The notes beneath the pieces are model-generated. The model saw only the letters and a program-made list of their open reading frames with translations, was not told the DNA's origin and did no database searches. This document shows positions 24,937-34,229 of a DNA stretch of 64,000 nucleotides, piece after piece; positions within the stretch are counted from its first letter, which is position 1, and each line of letters starts with the position of its first letter. This DNA comes from Streptomyces chumphonensis (GTDB lineage: Bacteria; Actinomycetota; Actinomycetes; Streptomycetales; Streptomycetaceae), in the NCBI RefSeq assembly GCF_014779715.1, contig NZ_JACXYU010000004.1:248001-312000 (forward strand), read 5' to 3'. The translations under genes were made by a program, and so were the position numbers.

Positions 24937-27900
24937 TCAGGCCGCACTTCGGTCCTGCGGTGCACGTCCGGTCAGGTGCGCGAGGTCGTTCGCGTACTTC
25001 TCGATGAAGGCCGGCCACAGCCGCGGAATCCGGCCCGTCGGGCCGAGGCGTGCGTCCTCGACCGCGGCCCGGAAGCGGGCGGAGGGGATCGCGGATCCGT
25101 TGACGACGGCCTCCGGCTTCCGGTGTGCGTTCAGGAGCGGGAGGATCGAGTGGTTCCGCTGCGCTTCGGGTGCCGCGCGCAGGGCCGTCTCGAACCGCGC
25201 GAACCAGTCGGCGTAGTCGTCCACGCGGTCGATGCGGTGTCCGGCCTCGTTGAGCCAGTCGACGAAGGTGTCGAGCGAGATGCCGTCGTCGTGCGGGTTC
25301 ACCAGGCTGTACGTCCGGTATCCCGCGTGGGGGGCGCCGCCCAGGGCGACGACGGCCTCGGCGGTGAAGTCGACGGGCAGGCCGTCGTAGTGGGCGCGCT
25401 GCCGGTTCCCCGCGCTGTCGGTCTCGTAGAAGGAGTGCGGGGCGATGCCCGTGATGATGAGGCTGAGCAGCAGCCGGGTGAACATGTCGGGGATGTTCAG
25501 CTGTCCCGGGTAGTCGGTGTGCGCGAGGATCATGTTCGACCGGAACGTGGTGACCGGGAGTCCGTGCAGGTCGTACGCCTCCCGCAGCAGCACCTCGCCG
25601 GCCCACTTGCTCGTCGCGTAGCCACTGGCGTAGCCGTCGTCGACCGGCTGGTCGGGGAGGGCCACGCGCACGTCGGCGTCCTCGTCCAGGGCGCCGTCGC
25701 CGGGCAGGGACGCGGCGACCGCCACGCTGGAGATGTAGGTGAACGGCTTGAGTCGCTCCGTGAGGCCCAGGTGGATGAGCTCGGCGGTGCCCACCACGTT
25801 GGCGTCGAACAGGTGGTTGTAGGGCAGCACGTGGTTCACCAGGGCACCGGCGTGGACGATCCGGTCGACGTCGACGGACAGTCGCTGCCACACCTGGTCG
25901 CTCAGGCCCAGCTGCGGCTCTGCCATGTCGCCGGCCAGGACCTCCAGGTGGTCGGCGGCCAGCTCTCGGAAGGCGGCGGCGGGCTCGCCGTCCCCGCTGC
26001 CGAAGGCGTCGGCGAGCCGTGCGCGGGCCGCGGCGTCGTCTGTTCCGCGCACCACGGCGATCAGCTTTCCGCCGGACGGGGCGAGCCGCTTCAGCCACTC
26101 CAGGCAGAGGAAGCGACCGAGGTAGCCGCTCGCGCCGGTGAGCAGCACGGTGTGCGGGTCGCCGAGGACGCGGGGCAGCGACCGGGCGGCTGCGAGGGTG
26201 TCCGCGTCGATGAACTTGTCGAGAGTGAGGTCCTTCGCGTGGACCCGGGTGCTGTCCGCCCCGTGGACCGACGCGAAGCTCGCCCCCTGTTGCCCGGTCG
26301 CGAGCTTTGCCTCGATGTAGCCCGCGAGGCGCCGCAAGTCGGTGCCGGCACTGGCGATCACGTCTACGGGAACGCGGATCTCGAAGATGTCGTGGAGGAG
26401 GTCGGAGTAGTTCACCGCGGAGATGGAGTCCCCGCCGACGTCGCGGAAGCGCGTGTCGGGGGTGATCTCGGCCGGGGTGGAGAGCAGTGCCCGGACGGCC
26501 CGCTGCACGGTCTCCAGGACCGGGCGGTCCTTGCCACTGCGGCGCACATCGCGCAGCTCGTCGTTCTCCCTGGCGGCGATGGCGGCGTAGGTGTCCTCCA
26601 GAACCCGGCGGTACTTCGCCAGGAGCTGGGGTCGCAGGAGCTTGCGGTGGTCCGAGAGCAGGCCGTTGCTCTGGCTGAACGGCTCCGTCTCGATCAGGAC
26701 GTCGCGGGGGATCTCGTAGGAGTTGAGGCCGGCTTCCTTCGCGATCTCCTGGAACGACTCCCCGATCAGCTTCTTGAGCGTCGTCTCGTCGTCGCGGTAC
26801 TGCTCCAGGATGTCCGTGGTCGGGACGACCACGGACAGCAGGTAGGGCCGTTCGCTGTTTCCGTAGACGAAGATCTGCCGGACCAGCGGGCTGACGGCGA
26901 AGGCAGCCTCCAGGCGCGAGGTGGCGACGAACTCTCCCTGGGACAGCTTGAGGACGTTCTTCCGCCGGTCCACGACGACATGCCGGCCCGGCTCGGTCTC
27001 GGCGACGATGTCGCCCGTCCGGTAATAGCCGTCCTCGTCGAATATCTCCGCGTTGAGTTCGGGCCGTTGGTAATAGCCGGGGACCATGGCCTCGGACTTC
27101 AGCAGGAGTTCCCCGCGCGGGTACGGCACGTCCGTCCTGTAGTAGCCGAGTTCGGGGACGTCCACGAGTTTGTAGTCGGTGACCGGAGGGCGCAGGAGTC
27201 TTCCGTCGACCGAGACGGCGGCGGCCTCGGTGGATCCGTAGATGATGTGCACGTCGATGCCGAGCAGAGACTCCGTGAATTCCTTCAGCTCGGCCGAGAG
27301 CGGGGCGGATCCGCAACTGGCCCACGCCACGCGGCCGCCCAGGACGTTCTCGCGGAGGTCCTTCTTGACGTCCGCCTCGATCCGCTCCGTCACGCGGTCG
27401 CCGGGTTCGCCGAGACGGCGGTCGAGTTCACTCTGGTATCTCTGGAAGAGCATTTCGCACACGCGGGGGACCAGGGACATCTCCGTGGGCCTCGCGAGTG
27501 CCATGTCCTCCAGGAAGGAGGACAGGTCGCTCATCGCGGTGAAGTACGTCGTGCCACCGCGCGCCAGCGTGTTCTTCAGCGAGGAGTGCCCGGCGACGTG
27601 GCTCATCGGCATGTAGTGGAGGTTCGCCGCGTGCTCGTCTGAGAACAGCTGCGACCAGGCGCCGCCCCACATGGCCGCGGCGAGGCGCTCCGTGTACATG
27701 GCGCCCTTGGGGGTTCCGGTGCTCCCGGAGGTGTAGATGAGCATGGCCAGCGGGTCATCGTCGCCTTCGGCGTGGAACAGCGGTGCCCCGGGGCGCTCGG
27801 CGCCGAGTTCGAGCACGTCCCGCAGGAGGTCGATGTCCAGGTCGCTCCCCTGTTGCGCCAGGCGGTCCCGGACGGCCGTGAACCTGGCGCGCTGCTCGTC

Positions 27901-28371
27901 CACCGCCGGTTCGTAGTCGAAGAGCACCAGGCGCCGCACAGACGGGCTGCCCAGCGCCAGTTCCGCCGCGGCGTCCAGGCGCTCGATGCTGGTGGCGATC
28001 AGCACCGGCTCGGTCTCACCGACGATCGCACCGAGCTGGGAGACCGCGGAACTGGTCTGGAGCGGAACACTGACCGCACCGAGATGGGCACAGGCCAGAT
28101 CGACCACCGTGTACTCGACGCTGGCGAATCCGAGAATCGCCACCCGGTCCCCGGCATCCACCGTGCGTTCGGCGCCGTGGTGCCATGCGCCCGCCACCGA
28201 GCGGACGCGTTGCCACAGTTCTCCGTAGGTGGTCATGTCGTACCGGGGCAGCAGGCGTATACGCGTACGGCCCGTGTGGTCGTCCTTGACGATTTCCCTC
28301 GCGCGTTCTCCGAGAGCCGGGCGCTCGGTATAGCGCTCCATTATGTCGGCCATCACTCGCGCAAGTCGCAT
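24937..28371 (-). CDS. car: Carboxylic acid reductase (A-T-R, NADPH-dependent)
   Basis: ATG 28371 with GGAG seven bases upstream gives 1144 residues that align end to end with the Nocardia CAR as I remember it (MRLA start). The adenylation domain has LIYTSGSTGTPKGAMY near 212 and the catalytic Lys in NVLKLSQGEFV near 475. The carrier domain has the phosphopantetheine Ser in VGGDSISAVNY near 647. The reductase domain has NADP-binding TGASGYLGRFLCLEWL near 745 and YATSKWAGEV (Tyr/Lys pair) near 918. It converts a carboxylic acid to an aldehyde using ATP and NADPH. The needed phosphopantetheinyl transferase is encoded in the same cluster. Longer starts at 28386 and 28443 exist. It is divergent from the aromatic precursor genes, so its substrate is probably their product; that is inference. 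Confidence 0.93.
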   Translation of the reverse strand: MRLARVMADIMERYTERPALGERAREIVKDDHTGRTRIRLLPRYDMTTYGELWQRVRSVAGAWHHGAERTVDAGDRVAILGFASVEYTVVDLACAHLGAVSVPLQTSSAVSQLGAIVGETEPVLIATSIERLDAAAELALGSPSVRRLVLFDYEPAVDEQRARFTAVRDRLAQQGSDLDIDLLRDVLELGAERPGAPLFHAEGDDDPLAMLIYTSGSTGTPKGAMYTERLAAAMWGGAWSQLFSDEHAANLHYMPMSHVAGHSSLKNTLARGGTTYFTAMSDLSSFLEDMALARPTEMSLVPRVCEMLFQRYQSELDRRLGEPGDRVTERIEADVKKDLRENVLGGRVAWASCGSAPLSAELKEFTESLLGIDVHIIYGSTEAAAVSVDGRLLRPPVTDYKLVDVPELGYYRTDVPYPRGELLLKSEAMVPGYYQRPELNAEIFDEDGYYRTGDIVAETEPGRHVVVDRRKNVLKLSQGEFVATSRLEAAFAVSPLVRQIFVYGNSERPYLLSVVVPTTDILEQYRDDETTLKKLIGESFQEIAKEAGLNSYEIPRDVLIETEPFSQSNGLLSDHRKLLRPQLLAKYRRVLEDTYAAIAARENDELRDVRRSGKDRPVLETVQRAVRALLSTPAEITPDTRFRDVGGDSISAVNYSDLLHDIFEIRVPVDVIASAGTDLRRLAGYIEAKLATGQQGASFASVHGADSTRVHAKDLTLDKFIDADTLAAARSLPRVLGDPHTVLLTGASGYLGRFLCLEWLKRLAPSGGKLIAVVRGTDDAAARARLADAFGSGDGEPAAAFRELAADHLEVLAGDMAEPQLGLSDQVWQRLSVDVDRIVHAGALVNHVLPYNHLFDANVVGTAELIHLGLTERLKPFTYISSVAVAASLPGDGALDEDADVRVALPDQPVDDGYASGYATSKWAGEVLLREAYDLHGLPVTTFRSNMILAHTDYPGQLNIPDMFTRLLLSLIITGIAPHSFYETDSAGNRQRAHYDGLPVDFTAEAVVALGGAPHAGYRTYSLVNPHDDGISLDTFVDWLNEAGHRIDRVDDYADWFARFETALRAAPEAQRNHSILPLLNAHRKPEAVVNGSAIPSARFRAAVEDARLGPTGRIPRLWPAFIEKYANDLAHLTGRAPQDRSAA

Positions 28372-28838
28372 GATGAATCTCCGCATCGGATTGCTGGATG
28401 ACGCCAACTCCTGATGTCGAGGGCGCGTTGCGATGCTAGGCACGCACCGGTCGCGGCTCCCAGCAAAGGATCACCAGTCCATCAGGTCCGTCCCGGCGCC
28501 GGCGTGACCGGGTTGTACGTCCGCGGCCCATCTGACGGACTATGTTTCCGCGGGCTTGCTCGCCGATCGGCTCCTGCTCCACCATGGCACTGGTCCGAGA
28601 GACGCTCCCGGTCGCCGATGTGAAGGCACCGCAATGCGGGACCTGAGCAGTGGACGAACGATTCAACGTCCCGAGAATTCACGGGTGCCAGCGTCATCGG
28701 GGAACCCTGCGGCCGAAATTCGCCGAAGGGCGCGTGAATTCCGAATGTGAAACTGCGCCACGTTTTCCGTACGACTCGGCGCAGCACCAGGTCTGTCGAC
28801 AGCCGGACACGTGTGCCCGGCCGATTCGAGGGAACTCT
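28372..28838. promoter_or_regulatory. Divergent control region between car and the DAHP synthase operon
   Basis: This 467-base gap holds no convincing gene. An inverted pair of 9-base sites, GAATTCACG at 28675-28683 and CGTGAATTC at 28733-28741, lies on the DAHP synthase side and could bind a regulator. The AAGAAT/TTATGT operator found elsewhere in the cluster is not present here. Confidence 0.5.
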
Positions 28839-30011
28839 ATGAGCGACATCGTCACTTACCTCCGTTCCATACCCGCACGACAACAGCCCGACTGGGCGGG
28901 TGATCCGCGACTCGAAGAGGTGCGCGCGAGCCTCAGCTGCATGCCGCCCCTGGTGGACTCCGAGGACGTGCAGCGGCTGCGTTCCCTGCTCATGGAGGCG
29001 GCGACGGGGCGCCTCCAGGTCATCCAGGCCGGAGACTGCGCGGAGGACCCCGCGGAGGCCAACCCGGCCGACGTCACACGCAAGGGCGCCCTGCTCGACG
29101 TCCTCGCCGGGACGATGCGCCTGGCGTCCGGCCGGCCGGTGCTGCGGGTCGGGCGGCTCGCCGGGCAGTTTGCGAAGCCTCGCTCCTCACCGGTGGAGAA
29201 GGTCGGCGGACGTGAACTGCCGGTCTACCGAGGCCACATGGTGAACCGCCCGGATCCCGACCCCGACCTGCGGCGTCCGGACCCGCAGAACCTGCTGTCC
29301 GGGTACCGGGCCGCCAGCGACATCATCCACTTCCTGGGCTGGCGCGGTACCGGGAGCGGGAAGGGTCTCGACGCACCGGTCTGGACGAGCCACGAGACGC
29401 TGCTGCTCGACTACGAACTCCCCATGCTGAGACGCGAGCCCGACGGCTCACTCCTCCTGACCTCGACGCACTGGCCGTGGGTCGGGGAGCGGACCCGTCA
29501 GCTCGACGGCCCCCACATCGCCCTGCTCGCCACCGTCTCCAACCCGGTCGCCGTCAAGGTCGGGCCCACGATGACGCCCGACGAGATCCTCGCCCTGTGC
29601 GACCGCCTCGACGCGCAGCGCCAGCCCGGTCGTCTCACGCTCATCGCGCGGATGGGCGCGGAGAACGCCGCCCGCGTCCTCCCCGGACTGGTGACGGCGG
29701 TGCGTGACGCGGGGCATCCGGTGCTGTGGCTCGCGGACCCCATGCACGCCAACACGGTCAGCGGCCCGGACGGGACCAAGACCCGGTACGTGACGACGGT
29801 GGCGCAGGAGGTCCTGGAATTCCAGAAGGCCGTGACCGGGAACGGCGGGATCGCCGCCGGGCTCCACCTGGAGACCACTCCGGAGGCCGTCGTCGAGTGC
29901 GTGCACGACGCCAGTGAGACGGGACGTCTGGGAGAGAAGTACCTGAGCTTCTGCGATCCGCGGCTCAACCCCCAGCAGGCGGTCGAGGTCGTCTCGGCCT
30001 GGCGGGGCTGA
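28839..30011 (+). CDS. Class II (plant-like) DAHP synthase
   Basis: The 390-residue protein condenses phosphoenolpyruvate and erythrose 4-phosphate, the first shikimate step. Class II features are QAGDCAEDPAEANP, GRLAGQFAKPRS, YRGHMVN, HFLGWRGTG, and WLADPMHANT with LHLETTPE for metal and substrate binding. It is shorter than the housekeeping enzyme (about 450 residues) and similar in size to PhzC-type enzymes of phenazine clusters, which are often less feedback-inhibited. ATG 28839 follows GAGGGAAC. It opens the operon that includes phzD and phzE homologues, so its role is to supply chorismate for the cluster product. Confidence 0.92.
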   Translation: MSDIVTYLRSIPARQQPDWAGDPRLEEVRASLSCMPPLVDSEDVQRLRSLLMEAATGRLQVIQAGDCAEDPAEANPADVTRKGALLDVLAGTMRLASGRPVLRVGRLAGQFAKPRSSPVEKVGGRELPVYRGHMVNRPDPDPDLRRPDPQNLLSGYRAASDIIHFLGWRGTGSGKGLDAPVWTSHETLLLDYELPMLRREPDGSLLLTSTHWPWVGERTRQLDGPHIALLATVSNPVAVKVGPTMTPDEILALCDRLDAQRQPGRLTLIARMGAENAARVLPGLVTAVRDAGHPVLWLADPMHANTVSGPDGTKTRYVTTVAQEVLEFQKAVTGNGGIAAGLHLETTPEAVVECVHDASETGRLGEKYLSFCDPRLNPQQAVEVVSAWRG

Positions 30012-30066
30012 GCGGCGCCTCGGAACAGCCGCCGTGCCGACACGTCCCGGTCGGCCCGGCGGCACC

Positions 30067-30113
30067 GGGCCCTGTCGTCGCCCCCCGTTTCCCCTCCCCG
30101 CGACGACGGGGCC
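30067..30113 (+). terminator. Hairpin between the DAHP synthase and phzD homologue
   Basis: GGGCCCTGTCGTCG pairs with CGACGACGGGGCCC over 14 bp with one G-U pair and a C/T-rich loop. It may attenuate or partly terminate; the next gene is 74 bases on. Confidence 0.55.
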
Positions 30114-30187
30114 CGCCTCCTTCACGTCCCCTCGACCCAGCGGGCCTCAGCTCTTGGCCCCCACCTCCATGGAAGGACCTCACCCCC

Positions 30188-30889
30188 ATGTCCCACATAC
30201 CGCCCGTCGAGCCGTACCCCATGCCCGGGGAAGGGGACCTGCCCGAGAACACGGTCAGATGGGTACCCGACGCGAACCGGGCCGTGCTGCTCCTGCACGA
30301 CATGCAGGAGTTCTTCCTCAGGCCCTTCCCCCGCACCGGCGAGCCCGGCGGTCCCCTGGTCTCCAACGCCACGCTGCTCCGGGAGCGCTGCGCCGAGCTC
30401 GGCATCCCCGTGGCCTACACGGCGCAGCCCGGTGGCATGACAACCGAGGAGCGCGGCCTGCTCCGCGACTTCTGGGGGCCCGGAATGGACCCGGAGCCGG
30501 AGCACCGCAGGATCGTCTCCGGTCTCGAATCCCGGCCGGGGGACTGGACGTTCACCAAGTGGCGGTACAGCGCATTCCACAAGTCCCGCCTCCTGGAGCG
30601 TATGCGCCTTCATCAGCGCGACCAGTTGATCGTCTGTGGTGTGTACGCGCACATCGGCGTCCTGATGACCGCGGTGGACGCCTACACCCACGACATCCAG
30701 CCCTTCCTGGTGGCCGATGCCGTGGCCGACTTCTCGGTCGAGGACCACCGCCTCGCTCTGCACTACGTCGCCCGGCGCTCCGGCCGGGTGCTCACGACCA
30801 AGGCCGCGCTCGAAGAACTGGGCGGGCCCGCGTCCGTGGAGAGCACGGCCGCGCCGGTGGGCGTGGGACGACCCGGAGCAGCCCGGTGA
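30188..30889 (+). CDS. phzD: PhzD-type isochorismatase (2-amino-2-deoxyisochorismate hydrolase)
   Basis: The 233-residue protein is a close PhzD match. It has the N-terminal VEPYPMPGEGDLPENTVRW, the catalytic Asp in VLLLHDMQEFFLRPF, the Lys in WTFTKWRYSAF, and GVYAHIGVLMTAVDAYTHDI, in which the cysteine of other cysteine hydrolases is absent as in PhzD. It hydrolyses 2-amino-2-deoxyisochorismate to trans-2,3-dihydro-3-hydroxyanthranilate and pyruvate. The start ATG follows GGAAGGACC. It sits directly before the phzE homologue (38-base gap), which makes its substrate. Confidence 0.94.
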   Translation: MSHIPPVEPYPMPGEGDLPENTVRWVPDANRAVLLLHDMQEFFLRPFPRTGEPGGPLVSNATLLRERCAELGIPVAYTAQPGGMTTEERGLLRDFWGPGMDPEPEHRRIVSGLESRPGDWTFTKWRYSAFHKSRLLERMRLHQRDQLIVCGVYAHIGVLMTAVDAYTHDIQPFLVADAVADFSVEDHRLALHYVARRSGRVLTTKAALEELGGPASVESTAAPVGVGRPGAAR

Positions 30890-30927
30890 ACGCACGGTCC
30901 GCAGCAACGGCTCACAGGGGGAACACC

Positions 30928-32820
30928 ATGGCAGCACCGCTGGAGACACCCGAGCTCCTGGCCCACATCCTCGACGGCAGCGCGGAGGAGTTCGCGCTGC
31001 TGTACCGGCCGGAGCAGGCCGGGGCCGACACCTTGGAGATCCTGCTCGGTGACGTCACGGAGGTCACCGCGCTCAAGGACCTGCCGCTCGACGAGGAGCC
31101 CGAGCCCGGCGCGGGACACGACCTGCTGGTTCTCGTCCCCTACGGCCAGATCACCGAGCGGGGCTTCCAGGCGCGCACCGACGGCGAGCCGCTGCTCTCC
31201 ATGGCCGTGCGCGAACAGGCCGCGGTGCCGCTCGGCGCCACCGTGCCCCACCTCCCCGGCAGGCCGGTCAAGTTCGTCGACGGAGAGTTCGACGTCACCG
31301 ACGCGGACTACGCGGACATCGTGCGCCGGGTGATCGAATCCGAGATCGGTACGGGAGAGGGGGCCAACTTCGTCATCAAACGCTCCTTCACCGCGCAGCT
31401 GCCCGACTTCTCGCGAGAGGTGGCCCTGTCCGTCTTCCGACGGCTTTTGGAACGCGAGGTCGGCGCCTACTGGACCTTCCTCGTGCACACGCACGGGCGC
31501 ACATTCGTCGGCGCCACACCGGAACGGCACGTCAGCGTGCACGGCGGCGTGGCCGTCATGAACCCCATCAGCGGCACCTACCGGTACCCCGCGGACGGCC
31601 CCAGCCTCGACGGCGTCCTGGCGTTCCTGGACGACCGCAAGGAAGCCGACGAGCTCTACATGGTCGTCGACGAGGAGCTGAAGATGATGGGCCGCGTCTG
31701 CCCGTCGGGCGCCCGTGTGGTCGGCCCGTTCCTGAAGGAGATGGCGCGTCTTGCGCACACCGAGTACTTCATCGAGGGCAGGACCGACCGCGATGTCCGC
31801 GACATCCTCCGCGAGACGCTCTTCGCCCCGACGGTGACCGGCTCCCCGCTGGAGAACGCGGCCCGGGTGATCCACCGCTACGAGCCCGTCGGCCGCGGGT
31901 ACTACAGCGGGGTCGCCGCCCTCATCGGCCGTGACGCCGCCGGCGGGCGCACCCTCGATTCCTCGATCCTCATCCGCACCGCCGACATCGACGCCTCGGG
32001 CCGGATGAGCATCGGGACCGGTGCGACGCTCGTGCGCCACTCGGACCCTGTGTCCGAGGTCCGGGAGACCTGGGCCAAGGCCGCAGGGCTCCTCGCGGCA
32101 CTCGGCGAGGGCGAGCCCCTCCGCTACGGCGCCCACCCGCAGGTCCGCGCCGCGCTCGACCGGCGCAACGAGGGGATCGCCGACTTCTGGCTTCGCGACC
32201 AGGCCGCTCCGGCCGGGCAGAAGCAGCCGCTGGCCGGGCAGCGGATCCTCATCGTGGACGCGGAGGACACCTTCACCGAGATGATCGCCCATCAGGTGCG
32301 CTCGCTGGGCTGCGAGGTGGCGGTGCGGCGTTTCGACGAGGCGTACGACGTGGCCGAGCACGACCTGGTGATCCTGGGGCCCGGGCCCGGGGACCCGCGT
32401 GAGACGGATCATCCCAAGATCGCCCACCTGCGGGACGCCGTCACCGGGCTGCTCGCGCAGGGCCGGCCCTTCCTGGCCGTGTGCCTGAGCCATCAGGTGC
32501 TGAGCGGCCTCCTCGGGCTGCGACTGCGCCGCAGGCCGGTGCCCAACCAGGGCGTGCAGCATGAGATCGACTGGTTCGACGGGCCCGCGCGGGTGGGGTT
32601 CTACAACACCTTCGCCGCCCACGCCGAGAGGGACGCGTTCGACCACCCCGTGCACGGACGCGTGCGGATCAGTCGCGATCCGGTGAGCGGTGAGGTGCAC
32701 GGCCTGCTGGCCGACGGCTTCGCCTCCACGCAGTTCCACGCCGAGTCCGTGCTGACCCAGGACGGCCCGGGCGTCATCGCCGGGCTGTTGGAGCACCTGG
32801 GCGCCGCACGCGTCGGCTGA
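30928..32820 (+). CDS. phzE: PhzE-type 2-amino-2-deoxyisochorismate synthase (TrpE-TrpG fusion)
   Basis: The 630-residue protein has a chorismate-using domain with VMNPISGTYRYP, ELYMVVDEELKMMGRVCP, TVTGSPLENAARVI and GRGYYSGVAALIGRDA. A glutamine amidotransferase domain follows, with nucleophile Cys in AVCLSHQVLSG near residue 518 and His/Glu in STQFHAESVL near 605. The order and details match PhzE rather than anthranilate synthase: VTGSPLENA replaces the usual SGAPK box. It makes 2-amino-2-deoxyisochorismate from chorismate and glutamine. The 5' neighbour phzD uses that product. ATG 30928 follows CAGGGGGAACACC. Confidence 0.94.
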   Translation: MAAPLETPELLAHILDGSAEEFALLYRPEQAGADTLEILLGDVTEVTALKDLPLDEEPEPGAGHDLLVLVPYGQITERGFQARTDGEPLLSMAVREQAAVPLGATVPHLPGRPVKFVDGEFDVTDADYADIVRRVIESEIGTGEGANFVIKRSFTAQLPDFSREVALSVFRRLLEREVGAYWTFLVHTHGRTFVGATPERHVSVHGGVAVMNPISGTYRYPADGPSLDGVLAFLDDRKEADELYMVVDEELKMMGRVCPSGARVVGPFLKEMARLAHTEYFIEGRTDRDVRDILRETLFAPTVTGSPLENAARVIHRYEPVGRGYYSGVAALIGRDAAGGRTLDSSILIRTADIDASGRMSIGTGATLVRHSDPVSEVRETWAKAAGLLAALGEGEPLRYGAHPQVRAALDRRNEGIADFWLRDQAAPAGQKQPLAGQRILIVDAEDTFTEMIAHQVRSLGCEVAVRRFDEAYDVAEHDLVILGPGPGDPRETDHPKIAHLRDAVTGLLAQGRPFLAVCLSHQVLSGLLGLRLRRRPVPNQGVQHEIDWFDGPARVGFYNTFAAHAERDAFDHPVHGRVRISRDPVSGEVHGLLADGFASTQFHAESVLTQDGPGVIAGLLEHLGAARVG

Positions 32821-32862
32821 CCGACCGAGGAACCTCCCCCTACGACTTCTAGGAGCCCCGCC

Positions 32863-33267
32863 ATGTCCTTCGAAGACCAGACCCCCGCCACGGCGGCGTC
32901 CGCGACGGCGCCGGCGGCCGTGGTGGCCGAGCTCGTGCTCGAACTCGCCGACGTGCTGCAGGTGAAGCCCGAGCAGATCGACCCCGGGCAGCCGTTCCGC
33001 GCGCTGGGCGTCGGATCCGTACCGGCCGTCCAGTTCGTGTCTCTGGTGAACCGCCGGTACGGAACGGCCATCAGGGCCAGCGCGCTGTTCGAGTACTCGA
33101 CCCCGCTGGCCTTCGCCGGGCTCGTGGTCCGCGAAGCCGAGGGCCGGGAGGAGGACGCCGACGCCGACCAGGTGGCCGCCGAGGAAGTGGGGGCCCTGCT
33201 CGACGCGGTGCGCGAGGATCGGCTCTCCGTGGACGAGGCGCTCACCCGACTGCCTCAGCGGGCGTGA
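32863..33267 (+). CDS. Stand-alone acyl/peptidyl carrier protein
   Basis: The 134-residue protein has an Ala-rich lead, the carrier fold VAELVLELADVLQVKPEQI, and the attachment Ser52 in FRALGVGSVPAVQF followed by FEYSTPLAFAGLV. An extra C-terminal helix (about residues 108-130) reads EVGALLDAVREDRLSVDEAL. The ribosome binding site is TAGGAG. It needs a phosphopantetheinyl transferase, which is the next gene, 13 bases away. No separate ligase that would load it is seen in the cluster, so it may receive a substrate from the reductase adenylation domain or from an enzyme elsewhere; this is open. Confidence 0.88.
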   Translation: MSFEDQTPATAASATAPAAVVAELVLELADVLQVKPEQIDPGQPFRALGVGSVPAVQFVSLVNRRYGTAIRASALFEYSTPLAFAGLVVREAEGREEDADADQVAAEEVGALLDAVREDRLSVDEALTRLPQRA

Positions 33268-33280
33268 GCGGACCAGGACG

Positions 33281-34216
33281 ATGGACGAACGAGAAGTACT
33301 CACCCGGTTCAAGGCCGGGGTTCTGGAACGCGGACAGGCCGTGTGGCTCCTCGTGGACCGAGGCAGGGCGCTCGACCGCGGACAGCAGGCGGCTCCCGAC
33401 AGCCTCCCCGTCCGGGGCGGGTCCGGGACGGCGCCGGAGCGGCCCGCACCCGTCAAACTCTGGTTCTGCTCCGATGACGAGCTCGACTCCGGGCTCGCCG
33501 TCACGCTGGCACGGCACTGGCTGGACGAGCACGAGCAGGAGATCGCGGAGCGGTTCCTGTTCGAGGACGACCGGCGCCAGTACCTGGTCGCTCACGCGCT
33601 CGTGCGGCGGGTCCTCGCACTGGAGAGCGGACTGCCCGAGGCGGAGGCCGTGATCTGGAGGTCTCGGCGGGGGCGGCCGTTCCTGCGCCGGCCGGCTCGC
33701 GGGCTGCCCCGCGGCGGACGGGAGCTGGACTTCAACCTGTCCCACGCCGGGGGCTACAACCTGCTCGGCGTGGTACGCCGACACCGGGTCGGGGTGGACG
33801 TGGAGCGGGTCGATCGCGGGGGGCAGGGGCTCGACGCGATCATCGACACCTTCGCGCGTGAGGAGCGGGACTGGGTGGCACAGGCCGCTCCGGGCCGCGC
33901 ACGAGACTGTCGGACCCTGCGGTTGTGGACGCTGAAGGAGGCGTATTCCAAGGCGCGCGGCCTGGGCCTTGAACTCCCCTTCGACAGTTTCTCCTTCACT
34001 CTGCACGAGGAGCGCGGCGTCCTGCGGTTCCGGCCGCCCGAGACCGAGGAAGCGCTGCCGTGGCGGTTCCTGGAACTGGAACCGGAGCCCGGGGTCCTGG
34101 CTGCCGTGGCGCTCCTGGACGACGCCGAGGTGCCGTCCGTTCTCCTGCTGCACCACGGCTTTCCCTGGAGCCGGGAGGCACCGCAGGAGCTGGAGCTGCC
34201 GCAGACGGTCTCCTGA
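33281..34216 (+). CDS. 4'-phosphopantetheinyl transferase (Sfp type) with N-terminal extension
   Basis: The 311-residue protein has the Sfp-type core: DFNLSHAGGYNLLGV, the Mg-binding VGVDVERV, and LWTLKEAYSKARGLGLELP. It transfers phosphopantetheine from CoA to carrier domains, here probably the adjacent carrier protein and the T domain of the reductase. The first 25 residues (EREVLTRFKAGVLERGQAVW) are a helix not needed for the core fold and similar in pattern to the C-terminal helix of the carrier protein upstream. It is the last gene of the operon and is followed by a strong terminator. Confidence 0.92.
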   Translation: MDEREVLTRFKAGVLERGQAVWLLVDRGRALDRGQQAAPDSLPVRGGSGTAPERPAPVKLWFCSDDELDSGLAVTLARHWLDEHEQEIAERFLFEDDRRQYLVAHALVRRVLALESGLPEAEAVIWRSRRGRPFLRRPARGLPRGGRELDFNLSHAGGYNLLGVVRRHRVGVDVERVDRGGQGLDAIIDTFAREERDWVAQAAPGRARDCRTLRLWTLKEAYSKARGLGLELPFDSFSFTLHEERGVLRFRPPETEEALPWRFLELEPEPGVLAAVALLDDAEVPSVLLLHHGFPWSREAPQELELPQTVS

Positions 34217-34229
34217 CGCCGCAACGGTG

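Noticed and set aside
24692-27325. An 877-residue minus-strand frame overlapping the carboxylic acid reductase
   Set aside because: It is the same strand in another frame; the CAR frame carries all motifs, and this one is Arg/Pro-rich with none.
28482-28883. A 133-residue minus-strand frame between car and the DAHP synthase
   Set aside because: It overlaps the DAHP synthase start, has no ribosome binding site and no family resemblance; the region is better read as divergent control DNA.
28839-32820. A phenazine biosynthesis cluster
   Set aside because: PhzC/D/E-type genes are present, but PhzF, PhzA/B and PhzG, needed for the tricycle, are not in the window.
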